64,000 nt of DNA from Antilocapra americana. Taxonomy: Eukaryota > Chordata > Mammalia > Artiodactyla > Antilocapridae. Within the stretch, counting starts at the first letter, position 1. Every line of letters starts with the position of its first letter. The stretch spans positions 34,759,121 to 34,823,120 of the forward strand of contig ML660772.1 of assembly GCA_007570785.1 (NCBI GenBank). Reading direction: 5' to 3'. Below, piece by piece: positions 34,090 to 47,231 of this stretch. Made by a program: the position numbers and the translations under genes. The notes under the pieces were generated by a model. The model searched no databases. It was not told where the DNA came from and saw only the letters and a list, made by a program, of their open reading frames with translations.

Positions 34090-36265
34090 GTTGCTAGGAT
34101 GTAAGTCTTCTTGGCTTCCCATAGTGAAAGCTATGGAAAAGGTCTTAGAGAAGACTTTTCTCATTCTGAATTCCCCTCCTAGCCCTCTGTACATAAGAAA
34201 GAATCTGGACACTATAGCTTCCTTGACATCATTGATCACTTGAGAACAGCCCCCTTTCTAACCTAGTCAAATCTAATTTTGATTTATTTGCTTATTGTTT
34301 CATCAAGATAAAGGAAAATTAAATTACTCTGCAACTGAAATTTGATTCTAGTAAAAAGGTGGTATATGTATGTTTTGAAAGTTGTCAATTTCCCCTGAAT
34401 CTCAGTGTAATAAGGAAGTTCTTGGGCTGCAGTTTAAATATAGAACAAAAAGCATGTGAATCTACACCACTTCCCTAATAAATCAAAAATCAAGTACATA
34501 ACACATCATATAAACATAATTCTCTTTTTCCAGAGCAATGGATGGTGTGAAAAGTTTAGGGAATGAGTACATAAGCGTAAGGCATCTGGCAGTAGAGTTC
34601 CTGCATGTCTCCCTTTCAAAGTTTCGAACATCTGTACCGGTGCTTTAAAACTTTCCTTTTGCTCTAAATACACCTGAATGCCAATCCTGGGCAAAAGTGG
34701 AAAATAAGAAGATTGTCTTTGACACCTTTTACCCCCGATTTTCTGTGCCTTCTCCTCATTGGGCTTTTCCTCTCCAGATTCCCTTGGATGCTTGTGCTTG
34801 CCTGGGTGGCCTGCTCTAACAACTCTTTCAAGCCAGTGCCACAGGCCTTTCCCTTCATTCTGTCTCTGAAAACCTGCCTGCACTGTCCTCTTTTCTGCAT
34901 GTGTTCTGATTAGGTGGACAGTCAGTGGCAATAAATCACTTAATTGTATAGTCATCCTTACTCCTCAGTTACGCTCCTGAAGAAATACTGTAGCCCTTAA
35001 GCCTGGTAAAAAATGATGGCAGTATTCAAGTTTTGGTATGTACAGTCTTAAAAAAGGCTTCTCAATACACAGCATTATCTGTGGAATCCACTCTTTAGAG
35101 CCAGCTGTGGAGTTAGGGACACAAGACCAAATTAGAATTGTTTGTCATGATCTAAGTTCTTTTAGGAGACTCCTACAGATGCCTTTTGGAATCACATTTT
35201 TAAAATCCCTTTTATAGCTGATAATTGGGAGTCTCTGAGGCCTGTGTATAAAAATACATGCATTGCAGAGTCTTTCCACTGAGCCCCAGCTCAGTCAATC
35301 CTAATTAAGAAATCATTTCATCAGCAGCTATATAGCCTGGGACACTTCTATAGTCTGCACTGTCTTTCTCAAAGTAACAGAGTTAGGAGGAGGCTCTTTT
35401 TGAGTAGAATTCACAGAAGAGAATTGGTGAACAGCTCAGGTGACTGCCTTTACATAAGAGTCTAGAAATAATTTGATAGTAGTCAGTTTGAAAAATGTTT
35501 ATAAGGAACCAGCATAAACTGAACAGATGCAATACATTTCTTTTTATAATTTACTTACCTAAAATAAGTGCAATCTTTAAAAAAAAAAACAAACTAAGTT
35601 ATTTTGTCTCCAGTAATACTGTGAGGATACATTAGGTTTTGAATAAGTATACAGTACTGAAATGTTAGTTATGAACTGCTGGCTATAAATAGTACCTAAT
35701 TTGAATCAGGTAATTTATACTCTGATATCACAAAGAAGTACTATATATTTTTTCCTTTTCATCACCAGAAAAGTTACATAATAGAATATGGTTTATATCA
35801 GTCTTTTTCCACTTTTATCCTCTGTTCATTAAGGAGGACTATGACATATTATATAAATTGTGAAATTTTTCTTTAAATGTATTTCTAGAAGTTTCTTGCT
35901 AGTCAAACCTGATAGTTTGTATTCTGGTTTGTGACTGTGTTCTAAAACAAGTATGTGTGTACACAAGTGTGTATATTATGTTGAGATGGTTAGAGAACAA
36001 GATGAGAGACAAAATCATTCTACTGTCTTCTGAAAGACTGTTCCCTGATGTTGACTGAGTGAACAGTGAAACTGAGGGGAATGAAATGAGAGCATTTATA
36101 AGGAAAGAGCAAAGTTTTCTTTACTCTGCCCATTGGGGTGAATAGAGACTTAAATATTTGAAGCGGAAAAAAATAAAGGCAAGGGTGGTAGATAAGCACA
36201 TTTATATCCTCTCCCTTTGTAAAGTCTGTCATTACAGATCACTTAGTCTTAGCATTTAAAATCAA
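34090..36265. other. Intron 1, apparently unique
   Basis: No repeat or exon recognised. The 149-residue minus-strand frame at 34955-34506 is the longest open frame outside repeats and the CpG island. It has no motif, signal peptide or splice-flanked structure, and I do not call it a gene. Confidence 0.4.
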
Positions 36266-36269
36266 AACA

Positions 36270-36715
36270 GAATAGAGGCTGTCAAGATGGCCCCCATTGA
36301 TCCCACCTCCTAGAATTCATAGTCTTTTGTGTTCCCCTTCCCTTGAGTATGGGCTGGTCCTGGTCAGTAGCTGCCAAGGAATGTAACGTGGCAGATGTGA
36401 TGGTACATCCCTTCAAAGATTAAAGACTTAAGCTTCCATCTTGGGTATGCTCACTCTCTGTGGTTCACTTGCCCTGGGGAAAACTTGCTGCCATGTCATG
36501 GGTGCCAATGTGAGAGAACTTAAAAGTGGATCTTCCCCAGTCAAGCCTTGAGCCTTGAGTGACTACAGCCCTCGTTGACCCCTGATTGCAACCTTGGGAG
36601 AGGCTCAGAGCCAGCCCGCCTAGCTAAGCCACTCCCACCTGTCTGACCCACAGATAGCTATAAGATGATAAATGTTTGTTATTTTCAGCCCCCCAATTTT
36701 GGAGTAATTTGAAAG
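36270..36715 (+). mobile_element. MaLR (MLT1-like) LTR
   Basis: Landmarks TCAAGATGGCCCCCATTGAT, CTTGCTGCCATGTCATGGG, CCCCAGTCAAGCCTTGAG, CTGACCCACAGATAGCTAT and GATAAATGTTTGTTATTTTC follow the MaLR LTR order. Confidence 0.75.
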
Positions 36716-37291
36716 TAATACAGAGGCTTTCCACTAGGAATCTAGGAATTTAGTGATTTGGGGGAAAAAAAATGAAAAGCATTATTGCAGTTTTTGCTTC
36801 ATTATATTACCCTGGACACTGCATAAATATATGGAATCTTCTGTATAATATAGTTAATAATTTTCGGTACTGGTGATAAACCTACTTGTTTTGAATAAAG
36901 ATCTTTCAACTTTGAGATTTACCTTGTTGGTTTGTGTTTTGTTGTTTCTTTTAAAACATTTTTTCCCTCCTCCTAAAACATTGTAAGAGACCTCTTTTGC
37001 GCCAGGACACTGGGTACTTCCTCGACTCCTGTCCCACGCTTTGCCGGCCCTCTGGCCTGTGTGAGTGATCACCTCAGGGCTTTCTGTGTTACTGCAGTTG
37101 GTTTGCACACATTCGGGCTGCTTGTATTCAGTCTCAGGTTTGTCTGTGAAGGAGGAATTCCTGGCTGGGGACAAACAGCCAGTCTTTCAGATCAAAATCT
37201 GTTGTTCTGCAGAAGTTACAGATGAGAAATATGACTCATTTAAATTATTACTTATCTTCAGAGTCTCATTTTAGAGGAAAAAATAGAGATT

Positions 37292-37520
37292 TTGTAGTTA
37301 AGCTCAGGATTTGGAGTCAGAAAGCCCAAGATTCAAATCCGCACTGTCTGCATTTGGCAGATTGCCCACAAGATAGCTGGGCAGTCTTAGACAAATTATT
37401 TAATCTTTCCAAGTCTCGGTGTCTTTATTTGTGAAAAAGGAGTAATGACGCTTTCCCATCGGTTGTCTTGAAAATTCAATCAGGTGATGTGTGTATTGTG
37501 CCTGGTAAGTATTAATGTCT
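37292..37520 (+). mobile_element. MIR SINE
   Basis: AGGATTTGGAGTCAGAAAGC, CAGTCTTAGACAAATTATTT, AATCTTTCCAAGTCTCGG, TTGTCTTGAAAATTCAATC. The Bov-tA at 37531 inserted next to its right end. Confidence 0.82.
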
Positions 37521-37530
37521 TAACAAATGG

Positions 37531-37748
37531 TGTACGTGCGTACTAAGTCGCTTTAGCTGTGTCTGACTCTTTGCGACCCTAAGGACTTGTAGCCCATGAG
37601 GCTCCTCTGTCCATGGGATTCTCCAGGCAAGAATACTGGAGTGGGTTTCCATTTCCTGCTCCAGGGGATCTTCTCGACCCAGGACTCGAACCCGAGTTCC
37701 TGTACTGCAGGCAGTTTCTTTACCAGCTGAGCTACCAGGAAAGCCCGT
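37531..37748 (-). mobile_element. Bov-tA SINE with target-site duplication and good B box
   Basis: Complete reverse-oriented Bov-tA. Flanks TAACAAATGG (37521-37530) and TAACAAATAG (37749-37758) match at 9 of 10. The complement near 37683-37693 is GGTTCGAGTCC, a canonical polymerase III B box. Confidence 0.95.
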
Positions 37749-38532
37749 AACAAATAGTAGTTGAGGTATTTTTATTACCACTTCCACCTTCACAATTACC
37801 AGTGATCATTAAGCAAAAGCATAATTAGCATTGCTTTAAGGTACCCTAACAAAACTGCAATTCATTATTGTTTCCCTGAAAAAAGCAGCAGGATCTACTT
37901 CTGGTCTTCATCAAAAATGTTACTCTATTTACTGAGGTTGTATAGATGTTTTAAGTAATTTACGATTTGATTATATCCCAGACCAAAGTAGACAAATTGC
38001 CTTGGTTACAGTCCTTGTATCACTTACCTAATACTGGTACTGCCTTAAGGAATGTAGGGAAAGACTGAGTGGGAGTTATCTATTTAACTTGTTAAAGTTC
38101 CAGGAAGATTGACCCAGTACCCTCAGAATAGAATTTATTATAAACTATTTAGACTGAAAGATCACTTGTTTCCTTTTCCTTCCTATCACAGTGATTTGTT
38201 AGTGATGATTTACTACTGTGTGTGAACAAAAAAGTGTCAATTCATTTGTCTCACAGTGGATTTTATGATATAGTTTCACAAAGGGCTCTGCCTTTGTACT
38301 TCATGCACTGAAAAGCTGAAAGGATGTGAAAATGAATTGTAGAATGTGCTATGAAGAGTTTTATTCCCACTTGCTTCTGAATAAGTGGTCCTGACAACTA
38401 AAGACCCTTACTTGATTATTTTATTCTTGGTATAATATTTTGATCTCAGACTAAAAATTTATTTCTTTCTATTTAAAAAGAATTAATATATTAAATATTT
38501 ATCTGACCTGAGGTCTTTCCATATTCATGATC

Positions 38533-38765
38533 TGTGGTTAGGCACTAGTGGTTAAGAACAGGCATTCTGCAGTGCAGCTGACCTTAGACCTGTCAACAAT
38601 TTTCTGCTTTAGTTTCTTCACCTGGATGAAAATGCAGATAATAATTAACAGGTTTCATAGCATTGTTATGAGTATAAAATGAGATGACCCAAGTAAAAAT
38701 TTATAGCCATGCTTGAGAATATAATTGCTCAATAACTATTTGCCATTGCAGTTACTATCACCACC
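38533..38765 (+). mobile_element. MIR SINE
   Basis: CACTAGTGGTTAAGAACAGG, TTTAGTTTCTTCACCTGG, ATAGCATTGTTATGAGTATA, GCTCAATAACTATTTGCC in MIR order. Confidence 0.82.
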
Positions 38766-38769
38766 ACCC

Positions 38770-41700
38770 CTGCCAGAGCCCTTTTAAAATCTTTATTTTT
38801 TTGTGAAAAGCAATGTGAATTCCTTGGAGTAAAGGTGCTATGTCATAAATGATTTGATTAAATTAAAGCAAGTATTAAATGAGTAGATAACACTTTCTGG
38901 CATTTCTACCAATCTCAGGCTCTGCAACAGGCATCAGGAATTCAAATATGAACTGGAAACTCAGTCCAGTGGGGTAAATGAGTATCATAGTATAGAAAAA
39001 AAGGACTAAATAATGGAATTTGAACTAAGACCAATGGAATTCAGAATTCTGCTGAGAATGGCTCAAGAAGGATGCAGAGTAACTGCTGTGTGAAGTGGGT
39101 ATGTCGAGTAGTATTTTACCAGATGGAGGAGAAGAGAAATGAGATCCAGGTAAGGGAAAAGCTCCTCTAGAAGCAGAGCATGGCCAGAGGGGAGGGGTGC
39201 GAGGAAGGGAGTTGTAGGATCGAGGGTGGTGCCAAGTTGAAAGGCCTTTCTCTGCCAGGCTAAGATACGTGAAAGTCACTGAACTCACTAAAAGTATCTA
39301 ACAAGGGTAATATTACAATCACCTTTGGGTTTTATTAAAATAATTTTGGGAGCAGCACTATGACATTACGTGAAGGGAGTGATCAGTTTGGAGAGTGTGA
39401 TCCCAGGTTGTTGTGATAGAAATTTGGGCATGAACAGTGGAGTGGAGATGAAAGAGCAAAGCATAGTTTTTAACAAAACTTGAACATTAAAAGCATGACT
39501 TTGACAAGGATAAAGAGGCCTTCGTGTCCAAGTTTGGGTAGCTAGATAGGTGTAATGACTTTTTCTTCATTCTTATGTATTTCAGAATTAAGTGAGAGAT
39601 GGGAAGTTTTTGTTCTTATGAGCTAAGCAAAAAATAACAGCAATTTTACTAGGAATGATTAATCATAACTCTTAACCACAATAAGTTACTTCTTTATATT
39701 CCCACCTAAAAAACTTGACAAACTATGAAAGTTGAAGGTGCCTCTCTCTATGTGGAAGTCTGGTTTTCTGTGTAACCTGACCTTTTTTCCTTTTTTGGGG
39801 GCAGGGGGGTGGTTACTGAGAATCTTAGTAGATATTGGGAAACAGGTATTAGGCTAAAAAACTAAAACAGTTTAAAATCTTATATTAGATATTAATGAAA
39901 ACATACCAATTTGAAGTTGGGTAGGGGGGAAACTTCAAAGATTATTCAGGGTTCTAGAAGAGCCGTGTGCTGAGAGGAATTATTTATTTAGAAATTTAAT
40001 TCCTTTGTCCAGAATATTCACTTATGTTAACAAGATATAAAATACCTGAGTGTAATATGAATATATGTGCATATACCTATACATATGTATTTATATATGT
40101 GGATGAATAGCTGTGTACATGTACAGAGAGAGAATATGTATGTATTTCATATATATTCTACCTTGGTCAGCTTCATTCCAAGATGATTAAAGAATTCTTA
40201 GTAACACTTGTGTGTTTAGTAACCACATATGATTTTTAGCTCCAGAGGGAAATTTGGTTATGAAAACAGCATGAATCAGATGATCTCACTATGAATACTG
40301 AATAATATCTTCCAGACCTAAGCTGTATCCAAATCAAGTCAGACTGTGTTCGAAATACCAGATGTTCCCTACTTTCCTTTTTCTTGAAAGTATCTGATAT
40401 GTAATACCCTTTCCTGGGTCAGAAGGGTCACCTGAAATTTTGCCAACCTATGTGGTTTCCAGAAATTATAAATATGGAGAAATTGATCCCATTCTCATTT
40501 CTCTCTCTGAAATAAGCAGGAGATGAGGGATGTTTGTATGCACGGATCACAGTGCTATATGTTCAGTATCTGGGTCCTACAGTTAAGGATATTTAAAAAC
40601 TTTTTATTTGTCTCTGACTAGTATTTCAGGATAAATATTATAGAATCATTTTTATTTTTTCAAAGGACCTAGATAGGTATTCCTAAAGCATGACTGTAGT
40701 TTTTCCAAATATAGTCAATCCAAAGGACCTGTTTTCTTGGACACTGAAGAAGAAAAATTAATCTGTCATATCCTTGTATTGATGCTGGCCAGAATATGTT
40801 ACTAAAATTATATGAAGTAGACAACTTTTGGACTTGTGTGCTTATGAAAAACATGTGTTTTCAGGCACCAAGTGTTGTCTCAGCAGGGAATACTACATCC
40901 CATTTGCTGCTGAAATAATTATGTACAACAGAACTGTGTCTCAGCCCTCAGAACTTATATTTTGTGTTTCCTATGTAGGTTTTAAACTACTTTTCCAAGC
41001 TGAATTCCAGATGATTCTGACCTGTTAGAGCCAATAATACATTAGGTTTCTCAAATAATTATTTTCTATTTAGTATTTAAATGTTAAGCAGGTGACCATG
41101 CTGAACAGCAACTGAGATTAAGTTAATCTGAAACATGATTTTCAGCCATAATTTTAGATTGGAAAAGTGTGATCTAGTTCAATTGATCTAGTTCAATTCC
41201 TTCATTACCTAGATGAAGCCTAGAGAAGAGTAACCTCTAAAATCACTGGACTTGGTCATAATTCCTTAGGACAACATCACAGTTTTCCTGACTTTCTTCC
41301 AGTGCTCTTTCTACATTTTCACCATTTAGCCATGTAATTCTTGATCATTAATACCTGGTATAGCTAATTTTCATGACATATTACATATAAGCACAAATAT
41401 ATTGGTGTTTATATTAGTCCAAGGATCTGACCTTCATGTTCTAAACAGCCAGGCTGCCTTAGGTGAGGAACTAATACTTCCTCTACCACCCCCTCCCACA
41501 CACCATGGGTATCATTAAATAACACTTTCTTTGTTCTCATCACTCACCAAGAATTCTCCAGCCCAGAAACCTGGGCAGAAACTAACCTATAAGATCTGGA
41601 TGTCTAAGAGTAGTAGCCATAACTCTTGAGGAAAGAAGAACCCTGACTGACCAAAGAACGCAGTCTGTTCTGTGGGTAAAGGAAAGCGCGAGATACAGAG

Positions 41701-43080
41701 AGAAGAATTCTGTGTCCTGGACTTACGGGAATACTGGACACAAAGTAAGGAGGAAGAGAAATAGGCTGAGCCCTTAGAACAGATGGTATTCCAGATCCTC
41801 AAACGGAGACTAAGAAAAGTTGGAGAATCCAAGCTCATGTGACCTCTGCCCAAAAGAGTCTTGGAATAGGTCTCGAGAATGTGCCTGGGGAAGCTCTGGC
41901 TCTGATATTCATTTTACTACAAAGTACATTTTACTTTGTTTTATATGTATGACTTGTTAAAGGGAAGATAGCAGATGTCTAAATTGGGACAGGAACAAAA
42001 GCACAAGGAAGTTACCTCATTCCAGTAGAGATATGTCTGCTGGGGTGCAATTTTACCATATAAACTGGGTTGAACAGGATTAGAGAACCCAGTGTACTCT
42101 GGATTATTACTTAATCTGAAAGTAGGCATAAAACACTGTTTTCCACAGATCTTTGTTGTTGTAGGATACAAAAGCTTTTGTATCCTAACAGAGTTTGACA
42201 AAGCAGGTAAGATTATGGAAGAAGTTCCCATCCCAGTAAGTGGCAAAACTTAGAGATCTTCAGTGCTAGGTGTTAAGGAGGTTGAGTTTATAGCTTCATT
42301 TATATCTATAAAATTTCTCTTAATGAAATTCCTCTAAAGAAAATAAGTTTATTGCCAGTCTGAAACTCTGATCACTTTAGCTGCTAAAATGGTTTTGAAA
42401 GTGCTTTTTTTCACTTGTGTGTTGTTTTTTAATTAGAAACATTGGGTTGTAACAGGAGAGTTTGTGTATCATATTGCTGTGACCTCATTCCGCTCTCTTT
42501 CATTTACTTGTCTCTGTGATATTTTGAGTCTCCTCACTGCTTATGTATGGACCCCAGGGGAAGAGGAATGTGTGTGTGTTTGGGAAGGTGGGAAGGGACA
42601 CATTCTTCAGGTGGACACAAACCCAAACTGCAGGAAAGAAGATGAAGTTGGTTTTCCAGGCAGGCCAGTGGGAGTAGAACACTGGAGCAGTGCTTTCTGA
42701 GCTTTCCAGGGCAGACTGCAGAATTGTTTTCTCAAATTACTGCTTCTCTCAGAGTTAGGTCTCCTAGTCTCCCTGAGGGTCTTCCTGAGATTTGGCCAGC
42801 AGAACTTAAGAGGGGCTCTTGCTCCCCCGTTCCCCATCCCACCCTGTGCCTGCATGCATTTTCTCTAGGACCTTCCTCCTTAGAGTCTCATCTTCTCTCT
42901 GGGGATGTCTCCTTTTTTAAACCTGGTAACCTAAGACATGGTGCCAGGTGCGTCAGGAGATTTATTTGTTCCTCAGGAAAAGGAAAAAAGAAAGAAAGCC
43001 CCTCTTGGTCTGCTACAAGGCTGACCCTGTCACCTCTCGTGTTCTTTAAGAGTTCCTCAACTCTAACCATCTTTCTCTGT
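38770..43080. other. Intron 1, about 4.3 kb without recognised features
   Basis: No exon and no ruminant-specific repeat seen. Contains an alternating-purine/pyrimidine AT stretch at about 40060-40150. Open frames up to 137 residues (42724-43137) show no family resemblance. Confidence 0.4.
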
Positions 43081-43089
43081 CACAGGCTT

Positions 43090-43230
43090 CAAATAGGGTG
43101 TCCGTTCTGCCTTGAATGTACTTCCTCCTCCTCTTGACTGAGTTAGATACTCATCCTTTCCAGCTCATTTCATGTATCACTTATTCAAAAGACCTTTCCC
43201 ATCCTCCCTGCCTGATTCACAGTGTCTCTC
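43090..43230 (+). mobile_element. L2-like fragment
   Basis: CTGCCTTGAATGTACTTCC, CAGCTCATTTCATGTATCAC and AAAGACCTTTCCCATCC resemble the L2 3' coding end. Short and diverged. Confidence 0.5.
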
Positions 43231-43394
43231 TCTATAGGTTTCAGAGTCATCTCCGTTGACAGGTATTGCAGGAGGCCTGGGGCTTGTAGTCCTTTGCCTT
43301 GAAGCAGAAATGAGCCAGGGAAATTTCTTTTGAAAATGGAAGGGCTCCCACTGGACACCCTACAGAGTCTGCCCCAGCAGCACAATGGAGCACA

Positions 43395-43515
43395 AGTCAG
43401 AAACTGGGTCTTAGGTTAGTTTGCTGTTGACTAGCCATGTGACCAGCAGCAAATCATCTCCTCTGAATTTTGGTTTCCTGATTTCTTACATCAGGGGGTT
43501 GTCTAGGCCTGTCCA
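43395..43515 (+). mobile_element. MIR SINE fragment
   Basis: GTTGACTAGCCATGTGACC, AGCAAATCATCTCCTCTG, GGTTTCCTGATTTCTTACAT match MIR core order. The 229-residue open frame at 43421-44110 starts here and runs through BovB into L1; it is a chance chimera. Confidence 0.72.
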
Positions 43516-43820
43516 GCACGAAAAATATATGGGGCACTTTAAAAGAGTAGATGTTCGTGCAACACCACCAATTCTAATAACTCTCATTATTAAACTGATA
43601 ACAATTTTAAGAAGATTAAAAAGCAGGAAAGAAACAAACTGCACCTTTCCAAGACTGACATCCCCAAGAAAAAGAAATGCAAAAAGGCAAAATGTTGTCA
43701 AGGCCTTACAAATTGCTGAGAAAAGAAGAGAAGATAAAGGCAAAGGAGAAAAGGAAAAATATACCTATTTGAATGGAGAGTTCCAAAGAATATCAAGGAA
43801 AGATAAGAAAGCCTTCCTCA

Positions 43821-45602
43821 CAGCAATCAGAGCAGATAAAGAAATTAAAGGAATCCAGATTGGAAAAGAAGAAGTAAAACTCTCTCTGTTTGCAGATGAC
43901 ATGATCCTCTATATTGAAAACCCTAAAGACTCTACCAGAAAATTACTAGAGCTTATCAGTGAATATAGCAAAGTTTCAGGATACAAAATCAACACACAGA
44001 AATCCCTGGCATTCCTATACACTAACAATGAGAAAACAGAGAAATTAAGGAAACAATTCATTCACCATCGAAACAAAAAGAATAAAATACTTAGGAGTAT
44101 TTCTACCTAAAGAAACAAAGACTTGTATATAGAAAACTATAAAACACTGATGAAAGAAATCAAAGAGGACACAAATAGATGGAGAAATGTGCCGTGTTCG
44201 TGGATTGGAAGAATCAATATAGTGAAAATAAGTATACTACCCAAAGCAATCTATAGATTCAGTGCAATTCCTATCAAGCTACCAGAGGTCTTTTTCAGAG
44301 AATTAGAACAAATAATTTCTCAATTTGTATGGAAATACAAAAAACCTCGTATAGCCAAAGCAATCTTGAGAAAGAAGAATGGAACTGGAGGAATCAACCC
44401 ACCTGACTTTAGGCTATACTACAAATCCACAGTCATTAAGACAGTATCGTATTGGCACAAAGACAGAAATATAGATCAGTGGAACAAAATAGAAAGCCCA
44501 GAGATAAATCCATGCATCTATGGACACCTTATCTTTGACAAAGGAGGCAAGAATATACAATGGAGAAAAGACAACCTCTTTAACAAGTGGTGCTGGGAAA
44601 ACTGGACAGCCACTTGTAAAAGAATGAAACTAGAACACTTTCTAACACCATACACAAAGATAAACTCAAAATGGATCAAAGATCTAAGCATAAGACCAGA
44701 AACTATAAAACTCCTAGAGGATAACATAGGCAAAACACTCTCTGATAGAAACCAAAGCGGGATCCTCCATGACCCACCTCCCAGAATATTGGAAATAAAA
44801 GCACGAATAAACAAATGGGACCTAATTAAAATTAAAAGCTTCTGCACAACCAAGGAAACTATAAGCAAGGTGAAAAGACTGCCTTCAGAATGGGAGAAAA
44901 TAATAGCCAATGAAGCAACGGACAAACAATTAATCTCAAAAATATACAAGCAACTCCTGCAGCTCCATTCTAGAAAAATAAACGACCCAATCAAAAAGTG
45001 GGCCAAAGAACTTAACAGACATTTCTCCAAAGAAGACATAAAAATGGCTAACAAACACATGAAAAGATGCTCAACGTCACTCATTATCAGAGAAATGCAA
45101 ATCAAAACCACAATGAGTGGTTTACACCAGTCAGAATGGCTGCAATCCAGAAATCTACAAGCAATAAATGCTGGAGAGATGTGGAGAAAAGGGAACCCTC
45201 TTACACTGTTGGTGGGAATGCAAACTAGTACAGCCACTATGGAAAACAGTGTGGAGGTTCCTTAAAAAGCTGCAAATAGTCCTGCCATATGACCCAGCAA
45301 TCCCACTGCTGGGCATATACACCGAGGAAACCAGAATTGAAAGAGCCACCTGTACCCCAATGTTCATTGCTGCATTGTTTACAATAGCCAGGACATGGAA
45401 GCAACCTAAGATGCCCATCAACTGATGAATGGATAAGAAAGCTGTGGTACATATACACAATGGACTATTACTCAGCATTAAAAAAAAATTCATTTGAAGC
45501 AGTTCTATTCAGGTGGATAGAACTGGAGCCCATTATCCAGAGTGAAGTAAGCCAGAAGCAAAAACAACAATACAGTATATTAACACATATATATGGAATT
45601 TA
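43821..45602 (+). pseudogene. L1 ORF2 remnant (RT to C terminus)
   Basis: Broken L1 ORF2. First part, to the TAA at 44108-44110, includes the catalytic [13 protein letters not shown] segment. The next frame (44123-45265) reads [40 protein letters not shown] and [20 protein letters not shown], typical of the thumb and C-terminal region. A third frame (45168-45425) gives [20 protein letters not shown] and [16 protein letters not shown]. At least two frame disruptions, and the 5' half (endonuclease) is missing: non-functional. Confidence 0.95.
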
Positions 45603-45900
45603 GAAAGACAGTAATGAGAACCCAACATGTGAGACAGCAAAAGGAACGCAGATGTATAGAATAGACTCGCGGACTCTGTGAATGAGGGAAAGGGTGGGAT
45701 GATATGGGAGAATGGCATTGAAACATGTTAATTATCATATGTCTAATCAATCGCCAGCCCAGGATTGATGCTCGGGGCTGGTGCATTGAGATTTCCCGGG
45801 GCGGGGAGGGAGGAGGAAGGGGGGAGGGAGGGGTTTCTGGAGGGGGAGCATATGTAAACCCATGGTGATATCATGGCATTGTATGACAAAAACAATAAAA
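43821..45900 (+). mobile_element. Ruminant L1, 5'-truncated (first L1 of the composite)
   Basis: Starts inside L1 ORF2 upstream of the RT catalytic motif and runs to the 3' UTR and an AATAAAA word at 45892-45898. The 3' UTR has a G-rich purine tract (45797-45833). Its left edge abuts the BovB target duplication. The L1 tail is not followed by the target duplication but by about 360 bp of other DNA. Confidence 0.95.
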
Positions 45901-46263
45901 GGGAGGAAAAAAAATAATCTGAAAAATATACATAAAAAAAGAGCTATTCATTCTTGGTTATACTAATAACATCTTTGCTTACATAATGTATAGATTTTCC
46001 AGTGTATTTTTCCTTATTGATGTTAAAAGTGACATGAAATTTGCTGAGCATCATTTGATTCCTTTGGAAAATGTTTTTGTTGTTTTCATGTTTTGCTTTT
46101 ACTTTAAACACGCAAATGTATCTGTAGGAGTTCTTTCCACTAAATATCTTGAGTTTTCAGAGCTATGGTTGTGATATATGTTTTCATTAATGCTAGCCAT
46201 TTTTACTTGTAATCCCAGTTATAATTGTAACCAGTGGAAACTGAATAAAATGGTTTTTATGGG
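45901..46263 (+). other. Probable L1 3'-transduced flank, ending in AATAAA and A tract
   Basis: Non-L1 sequence between the first L1 and an A tract at 46264-46274. A polyadenylation signal AATAAA lies at 46244-46249, about 15 nt before the A tract, as at a real cleavage site. The simplest reading is flank carried along by read-through of the progenitor L1. Source locus unknown. Confidence 0.6.
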
Positions 46264-46279
46264 AAAAAAAAAAACAAAA

Positions 46280-46908
46280 CTGCAAATAGACCTGCCATAT
46301 GACCCAGCAATCCCACTGCTGGGCATATACACCGAGGAAACCAGAACTGAAAGAGCCACATGTACCCCAATGTTCATCGCCGCATTGTTTACAATAGCCA
46401 GGACATGGAAACAACCTAGATGCCCATCAACTGACGAATGGATAAGAAAGCTGTGGTACATATACACAATGGAATATTACTCAGCATTAAAAAAAAATTC
46501 ATTTGAAGCAGTTCTACTCAGGTGGACGGAACTGGAGCCCATTATCCAGAGTGAAGTAAGCCAGAAGGAAAAACAACAATACAGTATACTAACGCATATA
46601 TATGGAATTTAGAAAGACGGTAACGAGAACCCAGCATGCGAGACAGCAAAAGGAATGCAGATGTATAGAACAGACTCGTGGACTCTGTGGATGAGGGCAA
46701 GGGTGGGATGATATGGGAGAATGGCATTGAAACATGTTAATTATCATATGTGTAATCAACTGCCAGCCCAGGATTGATGCTCGGGGCTGGTGCACCGAGA
46801 TTTCCTGAGGGGAGGGAGGAAGGAGGAGGGTTCTGGAGGGGGAGCATATGTAAACCCATGGCGATATCATATCATTGTATGGCAAAACTAATAAAAAAAA
46901 TAAATAAA
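46280..46908 (+). mobile_element. Ruminant L1, 5'-truncated (second L1 of the composite)
   Basis: Contains the last part of L1 ORF2 in an intact frame (ends YSILTHIYGI at about 46612), the 3' UTR with a G-rich tract (46807-46829) and an A-rich tail. It begins at the same L1 nucleotide as the copy at 29801. Its left edge follows the A tract of the preceding segment, so it probably inserted into that poly(A) tail. Confidence 0.95.
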
Positions 46909-47231
46909 GCGTTAGAGGAGTCTGCTTTTGAGTGGTGTCCTCAGGATGAGCTCAGTGAGTCTCAGGTGGTCATAAGAGGGGCTCCTCCCTTCATTCCTAG
47001 CAGGCTGGAGATCTCAGGGCTCTGGCCTCTCCCTCACATCTCCCCAGCCTAAGTTATCAGCCACCTCAGTCCACAGGTTATCATCCTGGGATTAAATACA
47101 TCCAGGATAAACACTTCTGTTGTGGATGTGGGGACTCACAACCTGGTACATGTAAGAGATGCAGGCATGAAGGGCAGTGTGTCTCATTTAGGTGAAAGCA
47201 CTAGTAACATCTCATAGGCTGGGAAATCCTG
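46909..47231 (+). other. Non-L1 segment ending in an A tract, possible second transduction
   Basis: About 320 bp of moderately GC-rich sequence between the second L1's tail and a terminal A10, directly followed by the BovB target duplication. No AATAAA is present within 40 nt of its end, so either an atypical signal was used or this is a separate short retrocopy. Not recognised as a known gene. Confidence 0.5.

Noticed and set aside
34506..34955. 149-residue minus-strand frame in intron 1
   Set aside because: No recognisable motif, no splice or promoter context, and length within chance expectation for a 64-kb window.
42724..43137. 137-residue plus-strand frame
   Set aside because: No domain or splice structure, and its last part overlaps an L2-like fragment.
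43421..44110. 229-residue open frame that looks like a novel RT-containing protein
   Set aside because: It is a chance read-through of a MIR, a BovB fragment and an L1 ORF2 fragment. The BovB/L1 joint coincides with the L1 insertion point and its target duplication.
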